Made by a program: the position numbers and the translations under genes. This document shows positions 1 to 5,736 of a stretch of 9,081 nt of DNA, in pieces. The DNA is from Anoxynatronum sp033549305 (GTDB taxonomy: Bacteria > Bacillota > Clostridia > Peptostreptococcales > Tindalliaceae), in assembly GCA_033549305.1 (NCBI GenBank), contig JAWSUV010000117.1, positions 1 to 9,081 on the forward strand, given 5' to 3'. Position 1 is the first letter of the stretch. Every line of letters begins with the position of its first letter. Below the pieces are notes generated by a model. That model made no database searches. It was not told the DNA's origin and saw only the letters and a program-made list of their open reading frames with translations.

Positions 1-312
1 GCCCTGGGCCGCCTCTTTGACCCCCGGGTCCACACCCTCCAGGCCGATATACGTGTTGCGCACCATGGGCAGCAGCGAATACAGCATAATGCCGATAATC
101 ACCGTGGTGCTGGTGGCGCCAAAAAAGATCATGATTACCCCCAGCAGTGCCAGGACCGGAATGGTCTGGAGTACGTCCACCACCCATAAAATGGCACCCC
201 GGAGCGGACGGTAAAGGTAGGATGAAACCCCCATGACCAGTCCGAAAATCATGGTCAGCACACTCGCGGCACCCACCAGGTACAAATGCTGCAGAACAGC
301 GCGGGAAGTCAT
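1..312 (-). CDS. Osmoprotectant ABC transporter permease (partial, C-terminus outside window)
   Basis: This is the N-terminal 104 codons of a second membrane permease for a glycine betaine/carnitine/choline-type importer; the rest lies beyond position 1. The ATG at 312-310 begins one base after the stop of the upstream permease and is preceded by an AAGGGGGG ribosome site. The translation starts MTSRAVLQHLYLVGAASVL and contains hydrophobic segments at about residues 12-30, 43-65 and 68-85. It then enters a conserved stretch (LLPMVRNTYIGLEGVDPGVKEA) that parallels KNTYTGIINVDPGLIEAARG in the neighbouring permease, which is the start of the EAA loop contacting the ATPase. It is in the same operon as the ATPase and first permease. 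Two adjacent permeases resemble OpuCB/OpuCD or OsmW/OsmY. Whether a substrate-binding domain is fused at the C-terminus, as in some Firmicute transporters, cannot be seen. Confidence 0.9.
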   Translation of the reverse strand, partial: MTSRAVLQHLYLVGAASVLTMIFGLVMGVSSYLYRPLRGAILWVVDVLQTIPVLALLGVIMIFFGATSTTVIIGIMLYSLLPMVRNTYIGLEGVDPGVKEAAQG

Positions 313-313
313 G

Positions 314-955
314 CTACCGCCCCCCCTTCAGACCCCTGGGGGTGATTTTATCCTCAATCCGGTCGATGAGATAGCCCAGGGTCATGGCCAGCACCGCCGC
401 GGGAACCGCCCCGCCAATGATCAGGGTGTTGTTGTTGGTTTCAATGCCCCGGTACACAAATTCGCCCAGTCCCCCCAGGCCGATCATCGCCGCCAGCACT
501 GCCCAGCTCACCGTATAGATGGTGGACATGCGCACCCCGCTGAAAATGGCGCTCATGGCATTGGGAATCTCGATCCTGTACAGGATCTGGAAGTCATTCA
601 TGCCGCAGCCCCGGGCGGCTTCAATGAGCCCCGGATCCACGTTGATGATGCCCGTGTACGTGTTTTTCAGAATCGGGAAAATGGCATAAATGCCCAGGGC
701 GATGATGACGGTGATGGGTTTCATTCCCAGGTAAATGAAGAGAACCCCGATAAACACCAGCCCCGGCACCGTCTGAAAAATGCCCAGCACCGGAATGACA
801 ATGCTGGAAAGCCTGGGAAAGCGCGACAACACAACCGCCAGCACAAAGGCAATGACAAAGCCGATGGCCACGGCAATAAAGACATATTGGAGATGCACCA
901 CAATCGCCCGCATCAGGCGCACGCCGTAACGGTCCATAAAGGCTACAATGCCCAT
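314..955 (-). CDS. Osmoprotectant ABC transporter permease (OpuCB/ProW-like)
   Basis: This is a complete inner-membrane permease of 213 residues, the usual length for OpuCB-type subunits. It forms the translocation path for quaternary ammonium osmolytes. Hydrophobic segments lie at about residues 22-44, 52-76, 80-96, 145-165 and 178-198. The EAA loop (EAARGCGMNDFQILYRIEIP, residues 112-131) is the ATPase-docking element of binding-protein-dependent permeases. I chose the ATG at 955 because GGGGGGA lies six bases upstream; an in-frame TTG at 970 would add five residues but has no such site. The start overlaps the end of the ATPase gene by 13 bp, which implies translational coupling, and the stop is one base before the next permease start. 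Family membership is clear. The exact substrate (betaine, carnitine, choline or another) cannot be read from the permease alone. Confidence 0.93.
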   Translation of the reverse strand: MGIVAFMDRYGVRLMRAIVVHLQYVFIAVAIGFVIAFVLAVVLSRFPRLSSIVIPVLGIFQTVPGLVFIGVLFIYLGMKPITVIIALGIYAIFPILKNTYTGIINVDPGLIEAARGCGMNDFQILYRIEIPNAMSAIFSGVRMSTIYTVSWAVLAAMIGLGGLGEFVYRGIETNNNTLIIGGAVPAAVLAMTLGYLIDRIEDKITPRGLKGGR

Positions 956-2079
956 TCGATATCCCCCCAAACCAGCCGGGCCAGGGAATTCGTGATGCTG
1001 TCCCGTGTGATCACACCGGCCGCCGCATGCGTTTCGTCCATCACCAGCAGGTATTGCCGGTTGCTTTGGACTAAATCATTAAACGCGTCTTTCGCCCGAT
1101 CCGTCACCCCCACCGTTCCCACATCCGTGTCAACGATTTCGGAGATGGTTTCCGCGGGCTGCCGGGCTTCTTTGATGCGCTCCAGGGTCACCACTCCCGC
1201 GGGTTGACCGTGTTCATCAATGACGACCGCCATCTGAATACCGCCGCTTTTCATCCGGGTGGCTGCTTCCAGGGGATTTTCCATGATGGAGACTGTCAAC
1301 AGATTCGTTTCCATCACCTCGCCGCAGGTCACATCCAGGTACCGGTCTTCTGCTGACACGGCATGTCTGCCCATAAAATTGGTAATGATCGGGTCTGCCG
1401 GGTTCGCCAGCATTTCCTCGGGTGATGCCACCTGCAGGATTTTTCCATCCGACATAAACACAATTTTATCAGCCATTTTCAGGGCTTCATCCATGTCATG
1501 GGTCACAAAAATAATCGTTTTATGTAGTTTTTGCTGCAATTGTTTCAGTTCGTCCTGCAGGCCTTCCCGGGTGACCGGATCCAGAGCGCCGAAGGGTTCG
1601 TCCATCAAAATAATGGGCGGTTCGCCTGCCAGCGCCCGCAGCACACCGATCCGCTGCTGCTGGCCGCCGCTGAGTTCGTTGGGATACTTCATGGCATTTT
1701 CCTCATAGGGCATCCCTACCAGCTCCAGCAGTTCATGAACCCGTTTCGTGCATTTTTCCTCATCCCATTTCAGCAGCCGCGGAACCACCAGAATATTTTC
1801 CTTAATCGTCAGATTGGGGAAAAGGCCGATCTGCTGAATCACATACCCAATCTCCCGGCGCAGCTCATCCCCGTTGATGGCGGCAATGTTCTGGCCGTCA
1901 ATGGTAATGGCGCCTTCGTCCATCTCGATGAGTTTGTTGATCATTTTCAGCGTGGTGGTTTTTCCACAGCCGGACGGCCCGATGAGGATGACAAACTCAC
2001 CGTCATGAATCGTCAGATCCAAACGGTCGACAACCGTAACATCATTGTATTTCTTGGTGACACTCTCAAAGGTAATCAT
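943..2079 (-). CDS. opuCA: Osmoprotectant ABC transporter ATP-binding subunit with tandem CBS domains (OpuCA/ProV-like)
   Basis: This ATPase of 378 residues powers the two permeases encoded downstream. All ABC motifs are present: Walker A GPSGCGKT (34-41), Q-loop QQIGLFP (82-88), signature LSGGQQQR (136-143), Walker B IILMDEP (156-162) and the H-loop histidine in VTHD (194). Two CBS domains follow, at about 253-303 and 312-365. In OpuCA and OpuA relatives such domains sense ionic strength or cyclic di-AMP and gate transport, which is known for the family and inferred here. Length matches OpuCA (about 380). The ATG at 2079 follows GGAGGAAGGAGG, a very strong ribosome site. Reading further upstream to an ATG at 2166 would add 29 residues unlike the family and cross the leader hairpin, so I reject it. 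It is the first gene of the minus-strand operon. The symbol is by family resemblance; opuBA or proV are equally defensible names. Confidence 0.93.
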   Translation of the reverse strand: MITFESVTKKYNDVTVVDRLDLTIHDGEFVILIGPSGCGKTTTLKMINKLIEMDEGAITIDGQNIAAINGDELRREIGYVIQQIGLFPNLTIKENILVVPRLLKWDEEKCTKRVHELLELVGMPYEENAMKYPNELSGGQQQRIGVLRALAGEPPIILMDEPFGALDPVTREGLQDELKQLQQKLHKTIIFVTHDMDEALKMADKIVFMSDGKILQVASPEEMLANPADPIITNFMGRHAVSAEDRYLDVTCGEVMETNLLTVSIMENPLEAATRMKSGGIQMAVVIDEHGQPAGVVTLERIKEARQPAETISEIVDTDVGTVGVTDRAKDAFNDLVQSNRQYLLVMDETHAAAGVITRDSITNSLARLVWGDIEWAL

Positions 2080-2117
2080 AGCGGCCTCCTTCCTCCCTTT
2101 TCGCAGTGAAAACCTAT

Positions 2118-2146
2118 AAAAAATCCCAGGTAAACACCCGGAATTT
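2118..2146 (-). terminator. Intrinsic terminator-like hairpin in the transporter leader (probable attenuator)
   Basis: On the minus strand, AAATTCCGGGT (2146-2136) pairs with ACCTGGGATTT (2131-2121) around a GTTT loop. This gives an 11-bp stem with two G-U pairs, running straight into a six-T tract that ends at 2118. The plus strand has no matching T tract, so the signal points towards the ATPase gene. It sits between the promoter near 2290 and the ATPase start at 2079, only about 40 nt before the gene. A terminator in that position normally means premature termination that is relieved under some condition. Function is inferred from structure only. Confidence 0.6.
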
Positions 2147-2271
2147 ATCAGATAAGAGAAATTCATGCACTCAGGAAAAGTGCATCATCATCAATTTTCC
2201 GGTATTTCATGATCAGCGTACTGGCTGACAGCAGTCTGGAAGAGGTTCCCGGTAAGATGAAACTCCTTAAC
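2147..2271 (-). promoter_or_regulatory. Structured 5' leader of the osmoprotectant transporter operon
   Basis: This is the transcribed region between the predicted start site (about 2271) and the terminator hairpin. It contains a perfect 7-bp hairpin, ATGCACT/AGTGCAT (2185-2179 and 2171-2165), with a 7-nt loop. Two upstream segments, ACCGGGAA (2253-2246) and ACCGGAA (2203-2197), could each pair with TTCCGGGT (2143-2136), the ascending arm of the terminator, with one mismatch or one bulge. That would be an antiterminator. A 15-codon reading frame starts at ATG 2210 on the minus strand and ends at 2163 (MKYRKIDDDALFLSA), but it has no clear ribosome site. I do not recognise a known riboswitch class; the ydaO/c-di-AMP consensus was considered and not seen. 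Confidence 0.35.
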
Positions 2272-2277
2272 TTTTTT

Positions 2278-2306
2278 ATTATACCATACGTATGTAAACA
2301 TACCAA
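2278..2306 (-). promoter_or_regulatory. Promoter of the osmoprotectant transporter operon (extended -10)
   Basis: On the minus strand a perfect -10 TATAAT (2283-2278) is preceded by TGG, giving the extended -10 form TGnTATAAT. Seventeen bases upstream is TTGGTA (2306-2301), a 4/6 match to the -35 TTGACA. The start site would fall near 2271. The -10, extended motif and spacer make this a credible housekeeping-sigma promoter; the -35 is moderate, which fits a regulated promoter. Confidence 0.7.
2285..2303. promoter_or_regulatory. Candidate operator: two overlapping palindromes in the promoter spacer
   Basis: CATACGTATG (2285-2294) is a perfect 10-bp palindrome. GTATGTAAACATAC (2290-2303) is a second perfect inverted repeat with a 2-bp centre (half-site GTATGT). 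They share the GTATG at 2290-2294 and lie between the -10 and -35 elements, so a bound dimer would block polymerase. Osmoprotectant transporter operons in Firmicutes are often controlled by local repressors (GbsR/OpcR, BusR). Which regulator acts here is not known. Confidence 0.5.
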
Positions 2307-2480
2307 ATGCACCAAAGAGCCAACCGTTTTTTCGCCGCCCGTAGATTCATTATAGGGCAACTGTCGCTTGAATGCTAACCGAAAAGAGGCTTCTGCAACT
2401 GGAATTTTCGCAGGTTTCAGGACAGACACCATGAAAATTGGTAAAATAGAGTCGCCCGATAAAGCCGCCTAAAACAACAT
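2307..2480. other. Intergenic stretch with no recognised feature
   Basis: This covers the interval between the transporter promoter and the repeat block. A minus-strand reading frame of 89 codons crosses it and the promoter, but it has no ribosome site, resembles no family I know and overlaps the regulatory elements. I see no tRNA, transposon end or strong promoter pointing rightwards. A short GCCGCC-rich stretch at 2464-2469 may be the fraying edge of the first repeat copy, because CCGCC also precedes the second copy at 2791. Confidence 0.4.
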
Positions 2481-2640
2481 CGCCGGTTCGAAAATTTCAG
2501 CGAAGGGGTGACAAACGAAAAAACACGTTTCGTGCTGTTTTGGTTTTAAAAGTACGATTTTTCGACAAAGGAAACGACAAACCATAAAACCCTCACAACC
2601 ATTGCCAATTGGGAACCCTGCCAGATCAAACCTCGGGAGG

Positions 2641-2704
2641 TGACACAGTTTCCGACACAACAGCGACACACGAGCGACACACGAGCGTCACACAGAGCGA
2701 CAAC
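2641..2704. repeat. Six-step 11-12 bp motif array in copy A
   Basis: Motifs begin at 2641 (TGACACA), 2653, 2664 and 2675 (CGACACA), 2686 (CGTCACA) and 2698 (CGACAAC), so the steps are 12, 11, 11, 11 and 12 bp. The spacing is close to one helical turn, which would place all motifs on one face of the DNA. It resembles an iteron or phased protein-binding array. No binding protein is known to me. Confidence 0.65.
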
Positions 2705-2769
2705 TAACAAGAAGTTAAGAAGGTAAGAAAGTAAGAATGTAAAGAACCACTGCCTCTGGCAGCGGCGGC

Positions 2770-2778
2770 TGTGGATAA
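2770..2778 (-). other. DnaA box (perfect consensus), copy A
   Basis: TGTGGATAA on the plus strand is TTATCCACA on the minus strand, the strict DnaA recognition 9-mer. It lies eight bases after the small hairpin of copy A and is repeated at the equivalent place in copy B. Its role could be origin firing, DnaA titration or transcription control; none is shown by sequence alone. Confidence 0.6.
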
Positions 2779-2963
2779 CTAACCAGATGACCGCCAATAT
2801 GAAACGCCGGTTCGAGATATTTACGAGGGGGTGACAAACCAAAAATCACGTGCCGCGCTGTTTTGGTTTCAGAAGTGCGGATTTTTGACAAGCAAAATAA
2901 CAAGCACTAAAAACCTCTTCGTCATTTAAAACTGCGAATCTCAACAGAGAGAATCTCCAGAGG

Positions 2964-3027
2964 TCACAAGCACTCTGGCAAACGGATCGCAAAGAAATCG
3001 CAAACAAATCGCAAGCAACATCACAAC
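2964..3027. repeat. Six-step 11-12 bp motif array in copy B
   Basis: Motifs begin at 2964 (TCACAA), 2976 (TGGCAA), 2987, 2998 and 3009 (TCGCAA) and 3021 (TCACAAC). The steps are 12, 11, 11, 11 and 12 bp, the same as in copy A, although the motif itself differs (TCGCAAR against CGACACA). The arrays correspond position by position at an offset of 323 bp. Confidence 0.65.
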
Positions 3028-3094
3028 TAATAAGAAGTTAAAGAAGTAAAGAAAGAAAAGAATGTATAGAACTGCTGCCTCTGGTAGCGGCAAC

Positions 3095-3103
3095 TGTGGA
3101 TAA
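3095..3103 (-). other. DnaA box (perfect consensus), copy B
   Basis: This is the same 9-mer (TTATCCACA on the minus strand), eight bases after the hairpin in copy B and 325 bp from its partner. It is followed by an AT-rich stretch. Confidence 0.6.
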
Positions 3104-3165
3104 CTAAAAACAACTAAAAAATATCAGAAAAAGTAGAAAAAACAGAGGAAAATCACTGAATATGT
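3104..3165. other. AT-rich, A-tract-rich stretch next to the second DnaA box
   Basis: About 60 bp composed mostly of A on the plus strand, with repeated AACTAAAAA (3102-3110 and 3112-3120) and several A runs. An easily melted stretch beside DnaA boxes would fit a DNA unwinding element. It could equally be ordinary upstream promoter DNA for the helicase gene that follows. Confidence 0.3.
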
Positions 3166-3184
3166 CGAAGTGTTCAGGTATAAT
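3156..3184 (+). promoter_or_regulatory. Possible promoter of the nuclease-helicase gene
   Basis: A perfect TATAAT -10 lies at 3179-3184. A weak -35, CTGAAT (3156-3161), is 17 bp upstream, and A-rich DNA precedes it and could act as an UP element. Transcription would start near 3191, giving a leader of about 80 nt before the ATG at 3272. Confidence 0.4.
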
Positions 3185-3271
3185 GGAACAAATGGTAGAA
3201 TCATGCTAAGACATTTGTTCGATAGAGAGAAAGTGCTTCAAAAAAACGCCTGTGACAGGAGTGACCACCGG

Positions 3272-5606
3272 ATGACCCCTGACACCATCCCAACGGGAAA
3301 ACTCAACAGCCTGGCGGAAGACCTCTTCATGGAACTCTTCTGTGACACCTTTGGTCCCGAAAAATCCGCATCCATTTACATCCAGTATCCCTTCACCGAC
3401 ATCTACGGAAACAGTCGGTTTATTGACTTTGCCATTGAAAGCGAAGATACCAAAATTGCCATCGAGATCGACGGCGAAACCTGGCACAATCCCACCAAAG
3501 TCTCCCAGAATAAATACCTGGACGACCTGCTGAAGCAGAACAGCATGGTCCACCAAAAATGGCGGGTCTTCCGCTGGGTGTACCAGCAGCTGCAGCGGCA
3601 GCCGGAAAAGGTCAGGGACGAGCTGCGCACCTTCCTGGGCGACACGCCCCTTTTCAGGGAACCGGATGACTATCTCCCCAGGCAGAAAGGCCGCATCATC
3701 GATTTGCAGGAACACCGCATTGACCTGAAACAGCACCAGCAGGAAGCCCTGGACAACCTGGCAGCCATGCGCCGCCAGGGAGAAACCATCGCCCTGCTTT
3801 ATCACGCCACCGGAGCCGGCAAGACTGTCACTGCCGTGAGCGATGCCAAAAAGGTGGGCAAACGCACCCTCATGCTGGCCCACACCCGGGAGCTGGTCAC
3901 CCAGGCCCATAAAACCTTCCAGAAGCTCTGGCCGGAGGTGGATACCGGCCTCTACCTGGGCAGCACCAGGCAGCCCCATGCCCATGTCCTCTGCGGCAGT
4001 ATCCAGGGCGTGGTGCAAAACCTGGACGATTTCAGTCCTGACGACTTCGGCTACCTCATCATCGACGAATGCCATCACGCCGCTGCCGACAGCTACCGGA
4101 AAGTCCTCAGTCATTTCAACGCCGATTTCACCCTTGGCCTCACCGCCACCCCAGAACGCTCCGACGGCATCAACATGCTGGAGGATTTCCAGAATGTGGC
4201 CCATAAGCTGGACCTGAAAACCGCCGTGGAAATGGGCGAGCTGGCCCCCATCCGCTGCATACGCATCAAAACCAATGTGGATCTGTCCTCTGTGCGCATT
4301 AACGGCATCAAATATAATTCCCAGGATCTGGAAAGCAAGCTCTTTGTCCCCGAGCGCAATCGCCTCATCCTGGAAACCTGGCAGCAGTATGTCAGGGATA
4401 AAAAGACCGTCATTTTCTGTGCCTCCGTGGCCCATGCCGGTGAAATCGCCGCCCTGTTCCGGGAGGCTGGCATCCGCTGCGAAGCCGTTTCCGGCACCAC
4501 CAAAAAAGACACCCGCGATCAAATTCTTCAGGAGTACGAACAGGGAGACCTTCCCGTTCTCTGCGCCTGCGATCTTCTCAACGAAGGCTGGGACAGCCCC
4601 CGCACCGAGGTGCTCTTCATGGCCCGCCCCACCCTTTCCAAAACCCTCTACCTCCAGCAGCTGGGCCGCGGCATGCGAAAATACCCGGGAAAGGAATCCC
4701 TGGTGGTCTTCGACTTCATCGACAACGCCAACCTCTTCAACATGCCCTATTCTGCCCACCGGGTCTTCGACATCAACAAATACAAACCGGGTGAATACGT
4801 CTTAGAATCCTCAGGAGAATACCAGACAGACCGTGACCTCATGGCCCGGGGCGAAAAGCCCACCGCCTGGCTGGATTTCCCCATCAGCATCACAGATTAC
4901 CAACACATCGACCTGTTCAACTGGCAGGTGGAAGTGAAAGGCATGATCTCCCAGCTTGAGTTTGTCCGCATGGTGGATGTTCAGACAGAAACCATTGAAA
5001 AATACCTGCGAGATGGAAAAATAAAGGCCGATCTGGAAGTGCCCCTGGGGGACAAACGCTGCTTCAAATACTTCCGGGGAAGAGACCGTGCAACGCTACG
5101 CCAAACAGTTTGGCTGGGACCTGATCACCGCCGCCAACATGAAAGAGAAGTTCATGGCCTTCATTAAACCCATGAACACGAGCTACTCCTTCAAGCCGGT
5201 GCGGCTAAAAGCCGTGCTGGCCCACGCAGACGAAAAGGGCAAGGTGAAGCTGGAAGACATTGTGGATTACTTCATTGATTTTTACGAAGACCGGCGAGAC
5301 AAGGGGTTAATCGTGGAGAAGGAAAGAAGTATTTATGCCAGGGGAGATTACACCCGAAAAGATGTGGAGCGGAACATCCTCTCCAACCCCTTCAAGCGGT
5401 TTGAAGACATGCGGTTCATGAAGCGGTGCCGGGATGTTGAGTATGTGGAGTTTAACCATCATGTGTTTAAGCGGTTGACGGAAGAGGAGAAGCGGTGGAT
5501 GGTGGGGTATTGTGATGAGAAGTTGGAGGAGTATTTAAAGAGACTGCAAGATAACATTCACCTAAGTGATAAAAGAGAATTTAAGCTGAATTACCTAAAA
5601 TATTGA
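3272..5606 (+). pseudogene. DEAD/DEAH-box helicase with N-terminal DUF559/Vsr-like nuclease domain, frameshifted
   Basis: The N-terminal part (residues about 9-110) looks like a PD-(D/E)xK nuclease of the DUF559/Vsr type: FIDFAI (D52), IAIEIDGETWH (E65, D67), then KWRVFRW. A superfamily 2 helicase follows, with ATGAGKT (179-185), DECHH (265-269), LTATP (290-294), NEGWD (437-441) and QQLGRGMR (462-469). The likely role is DNA-processing or defence. The frame breaks in a run of four Gs (5076-5079). Dropping one G restores FREETVQRYAKQFGWD and continues in frame to the stop at 5604-5606, giving a protein of about 777 residues. As written, translation ends at 5167 after an aberrant 30-residue tail. 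This may be a true inactivating mutation, phase variation or a read error; the downstream frame is otherwise intact. I chose ATG 3272 because AGGAG (3257-3261) precedes it; ATG 3203 or GTG 3170 would extend it without a ribosome site. GC-rich codon use matches the transporter genes. Confidence 0.85.
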
Positions 5607-5736
5607 CTTGCAAACCTTAATGAATCCATGGAAGGATAACACCATCTTCTGTAGAATATATACAATAGGAGCTAAATGCCTTGAATGAAATCGGGAGCAT
5701 AGTCTTACTAACTTAACAGAATGAGGTATGGACACT

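Larger units (their letters stand above)
2481..2782. repeat. Diverged tandem repeat unit, copy A
   Basis: This is the first of two direct copies of a unit with about 324-bp periodicity. Both open with CGCCGGTTCGA and then GGGGTGACAAAC. An inverted repeat follows (CGAAAAA at 2516-2522 with TTTTTCG at 2558-2564), with CTGTTTTGGTTT between the arms. After a poorly conserved centre come a six-step motif array (2641-2704), a purine-rich tract with TAAGAA at 8-bp steps (2716, 2724, 2732, then TAAAGA at 2740), the hairpin CTGCC-TCT-GGCAG (2750-2762) and a DnaA box (2770-2778), ending in TAACTAA. The last 80 bp are the best conserved. No coding gene is convincing in any frame. Confidence 0.85.
2805..3107. 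repeat. Diverged tandem repeat unit, copy B
   Basis: This is the second copy, offset 323-325 bp from copy A throughout. It opens with CGCCGGTTCGA (2805-2815). The inverted repeat is retained as CAAAAATC (2840-2847) with GATTTTTG (2880-2887). A nested perfect inverted repeat, AAACCAAAA (2836-2844) with TTTTGGTTT (2861-2869), is also present. The motif array is at 2964-3027, the purine tract at 3028-3071, the hairpin CTGCC-TCT-GGTAG at 3075-3087 (one G-U pair if read as plus-strand RNA) and a DnaA box at 3095-3103. Sequence divergence from copy A is large, while layout and length are kept. This suggests an old duplication under constraint rather than a recent one. Confidence 0.85.

Noticed and set aside
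233..1207. Plus-strand reading frame of 324 codons across the transporter genes
   Set aside because: Opposite strand of the permease and ATPase; His/Asn/Gln-rich translation without family resemblance.
2163..2432. Minus-strand 89-codon frame upstream of the ATPase
   Set aside because: It overlaps the promoter, palindromes and leader hairpins, has no ribosome site and looks like no known protein. It ends 17 nt before the terminator, so a real short leader peptide at its 3' end cannot be fully excluded.
2469..2903. Three short minus-strand frames (60-100 codons) in the repeat block
   Set aside because: They cover both repeat copies in different frames, are Cys/Phe/Leu-rich and share no consistent start or ribosome site; the conserved unit behaves like non-coding DNA.
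2641..3027. CRISPR array
   Set aside because: Repeat steps are 11-12 bp with no unique spacers and no cas genes.
2464..3165. Main chromosomal origin (oriC)
   Set aside because: Only two DnaA boxes and no dnaA, dnaN, rpmH or gidA nearby; kept as an origin-like element only.
3206..4759. Long minus-strand reading frame (517 codons) opposite the nuclease-helicase
   Set aside because: It is antisense to a gene with clear helicase motifs; its translation is Gly/Ala/Val/Phe-rich with no recognisable domain, a typical mirror of GC-rich coding DNA.
5068..5085. Programmed ribosomal frameshift in the helicase gene
   Set aside because: No slippery heptamer, stimulatory stem or internal ribosome signal; an extra base in the G run explains it more simply.
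5603..5631. Promoter for the methyltransferase from TTGACT at 5603-5608
   Set aside because: The -35 is good but no acceptable -10 lies 16-18 bp downstream (CCATGG there); an AT-rich patch at 5653-5666 lacks a matching -35.
5666..5716. Tiny reading frames after AGGAG (MP-stop at 5677, or TTG at 5681 of 11 codons)
   Set aside because: Too short and without conservation evidence; probably chance.
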